A program made the translations under genes and the position numbers. 36,527 nt of DNA. Source: Actinomycetes bacterium. Lineage in GTDB: Bacteria > Actinomycetota > Acidimicrobiia > Acidimicrobiales > Acidimicrobiaceae. Shown here one piece after another: positions 6,784-13,747 of the stretch; position 1 is the stretch's first letter; the number at the start of each line of letters is the position of its first letter. Below the pieces are notes generated by a model, which was not told the DNA's origin, did no database searches, and saw only the letters and a program-made list of their open reading frames with translations. The stretch spans positions 1 to 36,527 of the forward strand of contig JAKCDL010000005.1 in NCBI GenBank assembly GCA_021841935.1, given 5' to 3'.

Positions 6784-8247
6784 TTAAAACGATATCGCTG
6801 AGAGTTCTGGAATTGAACCTTGGGCCTTAGATCGAGCCTCTAACCAAGCCTCTCGTCGGCGGTTGTACTCATTGGATCCTCGTTCGTGAAGCGGTGCCAC
6901 TATCTCTCGACGGGATTCAATCTGCTCAAAGAGGTCGGCGAATCGGCTCGGATCTCCCTTTGCTAGGGCTAGAGCGCTTGCGCCAATGGTGGTCGCCTCC
7001 TTCTCAGGCGATATAGCGACTTTGAGCCCCAAGTTGTCTGCTACGACTTCGACGAATGACCTATTAGTGACCATTCCTCCATCGACATATATTGTCTCTG
7101 GGACGACGCCGCTCTCAGCGATAGCGGCATCAAGAAGGTCGTTTGTAAGTGCCGCAATTCCATCTAAGACGGCAGCTACTATCTCGGTCTTTGTATCTCC
7201 AAGAGTCAGATCTTCAAACAAGCTTCGTGCGCCGAAGTCCCAGATTGGAGTCCCTAGTCCAGAGGGGGCTGGAACAAAGATGGCCTTTGAGTAGTCCCTG
7301 AAGTTGCGTGCAAATGTGGAGGCTTCGTGATACCCGGATATTACTCCAAGTGAGATTAGCCAGTCAACACAACTTCCAGAACCTAGAGAGAGCGCCTCAA
7401 AACCCCAACCAACTTCATTATCGTTGGTATAGGTTACGATGGGGAAGGTTCCGTTATCACTTTTATGTGCCGATTTAGGTTTATCTAGCCCCATTGACGT
7501 ATCGAGGATTGTACCAGTACCAAATGTAACCTTGGTGCTCCCTCGCTCGATCGCATTTTGACCGAGGAGGCTAGCTTGTTGATCTCCGATCGCGACTGTA
7601 ATTTCAATGTCACGCCCTCGAAAGTCGTAAAAACCGAAGGTACCGTAGGTATTACGGAGCTGCGGTAGTTGTTCGATGTTTAGATCGCAATCCCGTAGGA
7701 GATCTTTAGAGTAGGATAGATCGAGGCTCTCTATGAAGCCAGCGGTGGCAGCATTTGAGTGGTCAGTTGCAAATATTTGCCCGTTGGTCAGGTGAAAGAT
7801 TGCCAAAGTATCGAGTGTGGCAAAGCGGAGTTGCTCTGCCATCTTTGCCTCTAACGAGGCGAGGTACATGGCCTTTGTTACCGCTTGGTTAGGCGCTATG
7901 TGGTGGTCCTTTGAGGATAGGTCTAGGCATAGAGGTGAGGTGCGAAGATCCATCCAAGACAGGATCGGCCCAAAGCCTTTGCCATCACTATCAATCGCCG
8001 CCGTTGTTGCCCGTTGGTTGGTAATGGCTATCTCAACTTCGCAGTCACCAGCAAATTCTAGAGCTGCATTGGTTGCGGAGAGCAAATTGAGTTGAAATTC
8101 ATCGTGGTTGTATTCAACGAAGTTGGCGATTGGGCTGACTCGAGAAAAAGGAAGAATGAACTGCCTTTCAATCTCGAGAGTTTCGTTTACGACACTTGCG
8201 CGGATCGACGAGGATCCAATATCGATGGCGATTACTTTTTTGGACAC
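6784..8247 (-). CDS. FGGY-family carbohydrate kinase, glycerol-kinase-like but with altered substrate pocket
   Basis: 487 residues, FGGY kinase fold: an N-terminal phosphate-binding AIDIGSSSIRASV, TNQRATT, SWMDLR, AIGDQQASLLGQ with the catalytic Asp, FGTGTILDT, and the C-terminal YVDGGMVTN adenosine motif. It resembles glycerol kinase, yet two residues that bind glycerol in E. coli GlpK differ: Glu84 is Ala80 (TNQRAT instead of TNQRET), and Tyr135 of SPYFSATK aligns with Asn120 in APNQAVTK. Arg (R79), Trp (W98) and the catalytic Asp remain. It therefore probably phosphorylates another polyol or sugar, or glycerol poorly (inference). A GTG start lies 2 bp after the glpD stop, implying translational coupling. 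A canonical glycerol kinase is encoded at 28.3-29.8 kb. Confidence 0.88.
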   Translation of the reverse strand: MSKKVIAIDIGSSSIRASVVNETLEIERQFILPFSRVSPIANFVEYNHDEFQLNLLSATNAALEFAGDCEVEIAITNQRATTAAIDSDGKGFGPILSWMDLRTSPLCLDLSSKDHHIAPNQAVTKAMYLASLEAKMAEQLRFATLDTLAIFHLTNGQIFATDHSNAATAGFIESLDLSYSKDLLRDCDLNIEQLPQLRNTYGTFGFYDFRGRDIEITVAIGDQQASLLGQNAIERGSTKVTFGTGTILDTSMGLDKPKSAHKSDNGTFPIVTYTNDNEVGWGFEALSLGSGSCVDWLISLGVISGYHEASTFARNFRDYSKAIFVPAPSGLGTPIWDFGARSLFEDLTLGDTKTEIVAAVLDGIAALTNDLLDAAIAESGVVPETIYVDGGMVTNRSFVEVVADNLGLKVAISPEKEATTIGASALALAKGDPSRFADLFEQIESRREIVAPLHERGSNEYNRRREAWLEARSKAQGSIPELSAISF

Positions 8248-8249
8248 AG

Positions 8250-9860
8250 TTATCTTGACCCTAGTTGTTCTCGTAGTTCGTCTTTGAGGGGCAGATTCTT
8301 CTCTAGCTCACGAACTACTTCATCTATCTGCGCTTCGGCCTCTTCTTTGGTGAGAGCCGAATTTTCGACCAAATAGGCAGCGATCTCGGCCGCCAACTTA
8401 TAGCTAAGCAACTGATCGTATATGCCAATTCGACTCCGTCTGAAAATTATGTCGGCGATCGTGACGCTCCAACCATCGGCTATTGCCTCATCGACGAGTC
8501 TTGTTGACAATCTATCTGACTCTTGTAGGTCTCCAAAGTCGCTGATCGCCCTTGGAATTGGGAGTCGCTGTGAAATTGATTTGGTCTTGCGCGAGAGAAA
8601 TTTGTCGATCTCGTCGACTACGTCAACTGCCATCTTCCTATACGTTGTTAGCTTTCCTCCCGTGACCGTCACCATTCCGTCGTTCGAGATTATCTTGTGG
8701 CGACGAGAGAGGTCTTTAGTTCGTTCGGCTAGCTTCTCTCCGCTCTTTTCCGCGATCAAAGGACGAACGCCGACCCAGCCCCCAGTTACATCTGAACGGG
8801 TTAATTTGGTGTCGAGGTTTCCGTTCACGCCAGCTAGGAGGTAGTCAACGTCTTCAATTTCGGTGCGAACTGGATTACTTCCAAGATCCGTATCGGTGGT
8901 ACCTACATATGTGTACCTTCCATTTGGTATTACAAAGATTGTGCGGCTGTCGCCGTCGACGGGCAGAACCATTGCACATGTAGTCGGAAGTTTTTCTGCT
9001 GGAACGACTATGTGGACACCTTTAGAAGGCCTTATTGAGATAGTCGACTCTACATTCGCACGCTCAAGCAGGTTGGTAGCCCATGCTCCCGTGGCATTTA
9101 CAACACTTTGTGTACTTATCGAAAATTCTGCCCCGGTGGTACGGTCTTTGACCTTTACCATGTAGTTTGACTTTCCCCTTTGAATCGAAGAGTTGTCAAT
9201 GCTGGACTCCTCTGAAGTGGAGTTGACTTCAACCGAGACCTTTGAGGGATAACTCTCGACAGATACCACCTCGGTGTAGTTGAGTGCTACGGCACCGTAG
9301 GACTTTTGTGCGACCTTTAAAACATTCAAGGTAAGTTCGCTATCGTCACATCGTGCGTCGGGGTATATGTAGGCCGCCTTGAACTTAGAGGCGTTTAGTC
9401 GTGGGAAGATACCCTTAGCGTGTCCAACTGTAATTTTTTTATGGAATCTTCCAATTCGAAATCCGCCGGTCAGATCGTAGCCGGTGAGCGCAAAACGCAT
9501 AGCAGGTGAGCCCAACGGCGAAAGGAACGACCTCTTAGCATCGATGAGAAGGACAAAATCGAGATAGCTCGCTAATTGAGGAGCATTTTTGAGAAGTAGC
9601 GTTCTCTCGCGAAGGTTTTCATAGACGAGTGCGATCTCACCTTGTGCAAGATATCGTATTCCACCGTGAATTAGCTTCGATGACGCACTCGAGGTCCCCG
9701 AGGAAAAGTCAGCCTTTTCTACCAAGCACGCCTTGTAGCCTCTAGAGGAGGCCTCTAGTAGGGCGCCAGCTCCCGTGATGCCGCCCCCGACGATGACTAC
9801 GTCGAACTTCTCACTCTTTACAACTTCAATGTCACTGCTTCTACGTTCGGTTACTATCAT
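8250..9860 (-). CDS. glpD: FAD-dependent glycerol-3-phosphate dehydrogenase
   Basis: Oxidises sn-glycerol-3-phosphate to dihydroxyacetone phosphate at the membrane and passes electrons to quinone. The dinucleotide-binding motif VVIVGGGITGAGALLEA is near the N-terminus, followed by VEKADFSSGTSSASSKLIHGGIRYL, the GlpD signature around FAD and substrate. Later come VNATGAWA, RPSKGVHIVVP, GTTDTD and VTGGKLTTYRKMA, all in family order. The ~536-545 residue length is typical. The longest frame starts with GTG at 9887, but ATG at 9860 has TAGAGG eleven bases upstream and is preferred. The FGGY kinase gene follows with a 2-bp gap in one operon. This pairing suggests the kinase product is glycerol-3-phosphate or a related polyol phosphate. 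Confidence 0.93.
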   Translation of the reverse strand: MIVTERRSSDIEVVKSEKFDVVIVGGGITGAGALLEASSRGYKACLVEKADFSSGTSSASSKLIHGGIRYLAQGEIALVYENLRERTLLLKNAPQLASYLDFVLLIDAKRSFLSPLGSPAMRFALTGYDLTGGFRIGRFHKKITVGHAKGIFPRLNASKFKAAYIYPDARCDDSELTLNVLKVAQKSYGAVALNYTEVVSVESYPSKVSVEVNSTSEESSIDNSSIQRGKSNYMVKVKDRTTGAEFSISTQSVVNATGAWATNLLERANVESTISIRPSKGVHIVVPAEKLPTTCAMVLPVDGDSRTIFVIPNGRYTYVGTTDTDLGSNPVRTEIEDVDYLLAGVNGNLDTKLTRSDVTGGWVGVRPLIAEKSGEKLAERTKDLSRRHKIISNDGMVTVTGGKLTTYRKMAVDVVDEIDKFLSRKTKSISQRLPIPRAISDFGDLQESDRLSTRLVDEAIADGWSVTIADIIFRRSRIGIYDQLLSYKLAAEIAAYLVENSALTKEEAEAQIDEVVRELEKNLPLKDELREQLGSR

Positions 9861-10226
9861 CGCTTGAATCGCCTCTATCTTTGGCACCCGAGGGTGAAAC
9901 TAACTGTGCAGACCTATCGACTGGGTTGGTACCTGTTTCGAGTCGCTTCAACTATTGCTAATCCGCAGCAGTCGAATATCTGCAACAGGCTCCGCAGCCT
10001 CTTTGGTATTCTGCGCTAAAGTTCGTACTTACCCATCAATGTCTGGGACAGCAAATGGAACTGTCGATGACAAAAGTACTCGATCATTAACTTATTGCAA
10101 ATGTCACAGCCAAAGTGCAAAATTAGGATTTTCACCCCGCTACTATCCCTAGTGATGAATTTACCCATAGTACGGAATAACTTCCGTGCTTAATCTGATC
10201 TATTCATGGAGCTAATAAGGAGAATC
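9861..10226. other. Intergenic region with divergent promoters (glpD / rubrerythrin)
   Basis: About 340-366 bp without a credible gene. It must hold promoters for glpD (minus) and the rubrerythrin operon (plus). Near the right end is the perfect inverted repeat listed separately at 10172-10187. The stretch from 10085 to 10170 is AT-rich. A short open frame at 9955-10152 has no family resemblance or ribosome binding site and is not accepted. Confidence 0.6.
10172..10187. promoter_or_regulatory. Inverted repeat ACGGAA-N4-TTCCGT upstream of rubrerythrin, candidate operator
   Basis: A perfect 6-bp inverted repeat with a 4-bp spacer (TAAC), centred 47 bp before the rubrerythrin ATG, at the distance where a promoter would lie. 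It could bind a dimeric regulator of the oxidative-stress/iron operon. It does not match a PerR or Fur box that I know, so the regulator is not named. Confidence 0.35.
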
Positions 10227-10649
10227 ATGGCTGAATTAAAGGGTACTCAAACCGCCGAGAATCTAAAGGAAGCATTTGCAGGTGAATCACAGGCAAATCG
10301 TCGCTATCTTTACTTCGCGCAGAAGGCGGACGTAGAGGGCTATCCAGATATCGCTTCGCTATTTCGTTCAGTAGCTGACGGCGAGACCGGCCACGCCTTT
10401 GGCCACTTTGACTTTCTAGCCGATGGCGTCGGTGACCCAGTGACAGGTGAGCCAGTAGGCTCAACAGAGGATAACCTCAAGAGCGCAATCGAGGGCGAGA
10501 CCTATGAGTACACCGAGATGTACCCAGGTTTTGCACGTACCGCTCGCGAAGAGGGTTTTGATGAGATCTCAGAGTGGTTTGAGACCCTTGCTCGCGCCGA
10601 GAAGAGCCACGCCGGACGCTTTACTCAAGGTCTTGAATCAATAGCCTAG
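10227..10649 (+). CDS. Rubrerythrin-like diiron protein without rubredoxin domain
   Basis: 140 residues of ferritin-like four-helix bundle. Diiron ligand candidates are E20 (AGESQAN), E53 with H56 (GETGHA), E91/E94 ([12 protein letters not shown]) and E125 with H128 ([10 protein letters not shown]), in the rubrerythrin pattern. The C-terminal FeS4 rubredoxin module of classical rubrerythrin is absent; the protein ends right after the last helix. Such short erythrins reduce hydrogen peroxide using an external electron donor or handle iron. The frame extends to an ATG at 10206, but ATG at 10227 has a clear AAGGAG seven bases upstream and gives the family N-terminus ([12 protein letters not shown]). 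The genes downstream (Fe-S protein and DUF3501) form a cluster seen with rubrerythrins in many bacteria. Confidence 0.93.
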   Translation: MAELKGTQTAENLKEAFAGESQANRRYLYFAQKADVEGYPDIASLFRSVADGETGHAFGHFDFLADGVGDPVTGEPVGSTEDNLKSAIEGETYEYTEMYPGFARTAREEGFDEISEWFETLARAEKSHAGRFTQGLESIA

Positions 10650-10708
10650 AGGCGACTGTATCTCTGTTTTTTCGCATTCAAAGCTTGTTATTGAAACATC
10701 TATATAGG

Positions 10709-10736
10709 CCGAACCTCGCGCCATAGCGAGGTTCGG
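10709..10736 (+). promoter_or_regulatory. 11-bp perfect hairpin before the Fe-S protein gene
   Basis: CCGAACCTCGC (10709-10719) pairs with GCGAGGTTCGG (10726-10736) around a 6-nt loop. It is followed by GAGGGGTTTAG, not a T-run, so it is not a standard terminator. The stem covers a GAGG and the G of the GTG at 10736 that would open the longest frame of the next gene. It may protect or process the rubrerythrin mRNA, or set the ratio of the two proteins. Confidence 0.55.
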
Positions 10737-12049
10737 TGAGGGGTTTAGTTAGATTGACTATCACATATGATCCAAGCCATCCCAAGTACTTCGACGAAGT
10801 TGACTTCCGATCTGAACTAGAGAGGGTCTTTGATCTTTGTCATGGGTGTCGACTTTGCCTGCACCTGTGCCCGAGTTTTCCTACGCTGTTCAACTACATA
10901 GATGCTCACGACGGTGACGTTGCAAAGCTCACGCGAAGCGAGAGCGACCAGGTAGTCGATGAGTGTTATCAGTGCAAGCTCTGCTACGTCAAGTGTCCCT
11001 ACATACCGCCACACGAGTGGGACCTTGACTTTCCGCGTTTAATGCTTAGAGCTAAGTCGATCCGTAAAGCTCGCGGTGAGCTTTCGAAGATCGAAGAGAT
11101 CTCCGATAAGGTTCTTGCCAATACTGATCTCATCGGGTCACTTTCGGTGCCACTATCCGCTTTGGTGAACAAGCTGACCGACGTTCACTCCACTGCTAGC
11201 CGCAATCTCATGGAAAAGGGCGCTGGCATCGCCTCCGAGAGAGTTTTGCCTCCCTATGCCAAGATGCGCTTGTCTACTTGGTACAAGAAGAGGCCTAAGC
11301 CGTTCATAGCGAAGCGCAAGGGGTCGGTAGCTGTCTATCCAACGTGTTTCATTGAGTATATGGAGCCCGCTATCGGCAAAGCTATCTTCGGCGTCTACGA
11401 GCGCAATCAAATTTCATGCACTCTTGCTGAAAAGGCAAAGTGTTGCGGTGCACCTCATCTACACGCCGGAGAGGTCGATAAGTTCATCGAGGCAGCAAAG
11501 AAGAACGTCGATTGCCTCGATGCTGAAGTTAGTGCTGGTAGGTCAATCGTGGTAGCACAACCTACTTGTGCATATGTTATCAAGCGTGACTATCCACTCT
11601 ATCTAAAGAGCGATAAGGCCAAAAGGGTCGCTGAAAACACCTTCGATACCTCCGAATACTTGGTTGCCAAGTACCGAGAGGACAAAGAGGGCTTCGACCT
11701 TAACTTCAATGGAAGCGTTCCTAGCGAGGTCACCTACCATGCTCCATGTCACCTTCAGGCGCAAAATATTGGTCTAAAGTCTCGTGACTTGATCAAGCTC
11801 ACTGGAGCAAAGATCCAAGTAGTGACGAAGTGCTCCGGAATCGATGGAACGTGGGGCTATCGAGCTAAGAACTATGCACTTGCGAAGCGGGTATCAGGGT
11901 TGCTCGCCAAAGCAATTGATAAAGCAGGACCCAATGCATCATTAGTTGGTGACTGCCACCTTGCGAATTATGCGATCTCCGAGGAGACCGATAAAGTCGT
12001 CTCTCACCCTATGGTTGTAATGGCTAGAGCTTACGGCATTGATATCTAG
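10736..12049 (+). CDS. Two-[4Fe-4S] and CCG-domain iron-sulfur oxidoreductase (GlpC/HdrD-like)
   Basis: 437 residues. Two ferredoxin-type clusters are visible: CHGCRLCLHLCP (C35, C38, C41, C45) and CYQCKLCYVKCP (C77, C80, C83, C87). The C-terminal half has two cysteine-rich CCG-type repeats: C204 with C236/C237 and C278, and C338 with C366 and C407. In the second repeat the usual CCG reads CSG (KCSGIDGTWG). This is the build of GlpC and heterodisulfide-reductase-like electron-transfer proteins, cytosolic or peripheral. Lying between rubrerythrin and DUF3501, it may be the electron donor to the rubrerythrin (inference). Start is open: GTG at 10736 sits in a hairpin, whereas TTG at 10754 has GAGGGG ten bases upstream and may be the true start. 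Confidence 0.88.
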   Translation: MRGLVRLTITYDPSHPKYFDEVDFRSELERVFDLCHGCRLCLHLCPSFPTLFNYIDAHDGDVAKLTRSESDQVVDECYQCKLCYVKCPYIPPHEWDLDFPRLMLRAKSIRKARGELSKIEEISDKVLANTDLIGSLSVPLSALVNKLTDVHSTASRNLMEKGAGIASERVLPPYAKMRLSTWYKKRPKPFIAKRKGSVAVYPTCFIEYMEPAIGKAIFGVYERNQISCTLAEKAKCCGAPHLHAGEVDKFIEAAKKNVDCLDAEVSAGRSIVVAQPTCAYVIKRDYPLYLKSDKAKRVAENTFDTSEYLVAKYREDKEGFDLNFNGSVPSEVTYHAPCHLQAQNIGLKSRDLIKLTGAKIQVVTKCSGIDGTWGYRAKNYALAKRVSGLLAKAIDKAGPNASLVGDCHLANYAISEETDKVVSHPMVVMARAYGIDI

Positions 12050-12105
12050 GAAGCCTTGAAACTTGGGGAAGAGTTGGGGTTGAAAAGAAAGTCAGGAGAA
12101 GTTCA

Positions 12106-12693
12106 ATGGCACTACTTACCTTAAACGACATCGAAGATATTCGGCAATACGAGAGACATCGTGATGACTATCGTCGAGAGATTATCGCCCTCAAGAAGCT
12201 AAGAAGGGTTTCGGTTGGGCCAATTATGACACTGTTATTCGAAAATCGTGAGACCATTCGATTTCAGATCCAAGAGATGGCGCGCGCTGAGAAGCTCTTT
12301 AGTGACGAGGAGATAGAGGTTGAACTAGGAATCTACAATCCTCTGATTCCGGGTAAAAACCAATTATCGGCGACACTATTTCTCGAGTTGACTTCAAAAG
12401 AAGAACTAATTGAGTGGCTACCAAAGCTAGTGGGTATTGAAGATTCGATTGAACTTCATATAAATGAACTTGGCGAGAGTGTAGCAGCTTTTTGTGAAGA
12501 GAGCCATAAAGAGCAGTTGACTCGAAACGAGATGACTGCATCCGTTCATTACATCCGCTTTGACCTAAATGACCAACAGGCAGAAGCACTTTCCCGAGGT
12601 GGTGGAGTGGTACGTTCTTCGCACTTTAGATACGTTCATGAGACTCCATTGTCCTCAGAGACCGTGGACTCTCTAGTTGGCGATTGGATCTAG
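12106..12693 (+). CDS. DUF3501 family protein
   Basis: 195 residues matching the DUF3501 family pattern along its length: LNDIEDIRQYERHRDDYR, IALKKLRRVSVGP, LLFENRETIRFQIQEMARAEK, IYNPLIPGKNQLSATLFLEL and HYIRFDLNDQQAEAL. The function is not known. The family is found beside rubrerythrin and a CCG-type Fe-S protein, as here, so a part in peroxide reduction or iron chemistry is likely by context. No membrane segment or signal peptide is seen; the protein has few cysteines, and the conserved Glu/His residues could be ligands. ATG at 12106 follows GTCAGGAGAAGTTCA with AGGAG about eight bases upstream. A hairpin terminator follows at 12744. Confidence 0.9.
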   Translation: MALLTLNDIEDIRQYERHRDDYRREIIALKKLRRVSVGPIMTLLFENRETIRFQIQEMARAEKLFSDEEIEVELGIYNPLIPGKNQLSATLFLELTSKEELIEWLPKLVGIEDSIELHINELGESVAAFCEESHKEQLTRNEMTASVHYIRFDLNDQQAEALSRGGGVVRSSHFRYVHETPLSSETVDSLVGDWI

Positions 12694-12743
12694 AGTCCAT
12701 CTTCTCATAGGTCATTGACTCTACGAACTCAAATTTAGTTAAG

Positions 12744-12782
12744 AAATGGACGCCGTATTTAGCGGCGTCCATTTTGGTTTTA
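12744..12782 (+). terminator. Intrinsic terminator after the rubrerythrin/Fe-S/DUF3501 operon
   Basis: A perfect 12-bp stem AAATGGACGCCG (12744-12755) / CGGCGTCCATTT (12763-12774) with a 7-nt loop is followed by TGGTTTTAG. It closes the three-gene operon. Confidence 0.85.
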
Positions 12783-12913
12783 GAGCCGCCCACAATATGT
12801 GACTATATAACCACTTCAAGTGCTTTTTTAAAGTTTATCCTAAAGATATATTGCAATTTGTAAACGCTTTGTGAAATTGGTAAGAAAATATAACTCTTAG
12901 TACAAAAAAATGA

Positions 12914-12941
12914 TTGATTTCTGATTGAGTGTTGTTATTAT
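12914..12941 (+). promoter_or_regulatory. Candidate whiB promoter (TTGATT-16-TATTAT)
   Basis: A -35-like TTGATT (12914-12919) and a -10-like TATTAT (12936-12941) are separated by 16 bp, predicting a start of transcription near 12948-12950. This would give a ~130-nt leader that begins with the terminator-like hairpin at 12953. Confidence 0.45.
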
Positions 12942-12952
12942 CTAAATATCGT

Positions 12953-12992
12953 CTCATTTACGTGGTAACAGCCACTGCAAATGAGTTTTTTT
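12953..12992 (+). promoter_or_regulatory. Terminator-like hairpin in the whiB leader, candidate attenuator
   Basis: CTCATTT (12953-12959) pairs with AAATGAG (12979-12985), an inner GTGGT/GCCAC stem (12962-12966 / 12971-12975) caps it with an AACA loop, and seven T follow at once (12986-12992). This is the form of an intrinsic terminator, yet it lies 88 bp before the whiB start and after the predicted promoter, on the same strand, not at the end of a gene. Confidence 0.6.
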
Positions 12993-13002
12993 GGGTCGCG
13001 TA

Positions 13003-13059
13003 GCAGTGCTGGGTGCTTCTAAGTGTTGTATTCAGCACTGCCACCACTCGTAGTGGTGG
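13003..13059 (+). promoter_or_regulatory. Downstream leader hairpins, candidate anti-terminator arms
   Basis: GCAGTGCTG (13003-13011) pairs with CAGCACTGC (13033-13041), and directly next CCACCACT (13041-13048) pairs with AGTGGTGG (13052-13059) around a 3-nt loop. The GCAGTG arm can instead pair with CACTGC at 12973-12978, inside the terminator hairpin. So two CACTGC copies compete for one partner, which would allow two exclusive folds. Confidence 0.5.
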
Positions 13060-13080
13060 ACATGGGTTTGGGGAATCTCA

Positions 13081-13338
13081 ATGAGGTCAGTTTCTTGGTC
13101 AGCTGAAGCTGCATGCAAGGGGAGTATGGGTTCGCTATTCTACTCCGATGATGAGGGCGCAGAGCGCAAAGCAAAGGCGATATGCGGTCTTTGTGCGGTT
13201 AGGGTCGAGTGTCTAGAGTTCGCTCTAGCATCGCGAGAGCCAGATGGTATTTGGGGTGGATTGAATCCCCGCCAGAGGCGTCGTCTGCTTCGCGATAGGC
13301 AAAGCGTGGCAGTCTCTATCCTCGTAGGAAGCCGCTAA
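13081..13338 (+). CDS. WhiB-family iron-sulfur transcriptional regulator
   Basis: 85 residues. Four cysteines in the Wbl pattern (C12, then C35-x2-C38-x5-C44) bind a redox- and NO-sensitive [4Fe-4S] cluster; the following DGIWGGL turn (55-61) and the basic segment NPRQRRRLLRDR (62-73) complete the family signature. Wbl proteins bind the principal sigma factor and tune promoters in actinobacteria. The C-terminus has no Arg-Gly-Arg AT-hook, so it is not an obvious WhiB7, despite a leader that looks attenuated. ATG at 13081 follows GGGGA with six bases of spacing. It stands alone, 390 bp after the DUF3501 gene and ~400 bp before the aminotransferase. Confidence 0.95.
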   Translation: MRSVSWSAEAACKGSMGSLFYSDDEGAERKAKAICGLCAVRVECLEFALASREPDGIWGGLNPRQRRRLLRDRQSVAVSILVGSR

Positions 13339-13747
13339 AGAAGTAGGACTTCAGTAGAGCGAAGCTGCACCATAACCTTTCGCCTTGGATTTGATCTATG
13401 GACTAACCATGGAGTCTAAATGGCAGATGGTTTTATATTTCTTCGCCATAATTTCGCTTATAGGTGCTCTTTTAGATTGGTATCTACTTCTAAATCTCGT
13501 CGATCGATGCGAACCCCGACTTATGAGAGTGCATTCTCCGTAGCGTTAATTTGTTGTTTTTCTTAGGTATTTGGTGTCTTTGCTAATTACTCCTTGACTC
13601 CTTTGTTTCGTAGCACTACGTGACTATTTGCATTTTGTATCCGTAAGTAAATATTGCGATAACAACCCTTCGGTATCGTTAAGTTGGCCCACCGATTCAG
13701 ATTTTTTGTGGGCGTGTTGAAATTACGAAAGGAAGGGGTTGTCTATC
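13339..13747. other. Intergenic region, no gene seen
   Basis: About 400 AT-rich bases with no open frame of credible length or family resemblance on either strand, and no tRNA. A possible promoter for the aminotransferase is TTGCAT (13628-13633) with an ATATTG 17 bp further on. GCCCAC (13687-13692) and GTGGGC (13708-13713) could pair across a T-rich loop. The size of the gap leaves room for an unrecognised small RNA. Confidence 0.5.

Larger units (their letters stand above)
12694..13080. other. Intergenic region: operon terminator, then whiB promoter and leader
   Basis: 387 bp without an accepted gene. The left part holds the DUF3501 terminator; 12790-12950 is very AT-rich; the right 130 bp are the structured whiB leader listed separately. 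Short frames in the leader (for example 12981-13022) are discussed under findings. Confidence 0.7.

Noticed and set aside
9955..10152. 65-codon plus-strand frame in the glpD/rubrerythrin gap
   Set aside because: No ribosome binding site, no family features, and it occupies the divergent promoter region.
11153..11555. Antisense and out-of-frame open frames inside the Fe-S protein gene
   Set aside because: They are shadows; the cysteine motifs fix the real frame.
12929..13003. 24-codon frame from GTG at 12929 through the whiB leader
   Set aside because: It begins upstream of the predicted transcription start and has no ribosome binding site.
13657..13678. Short inverted repeat CGATA/TATCG before the aminotransferase
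   Set aside because: Only five paired bases; expected by chance in this AT-rich gap.
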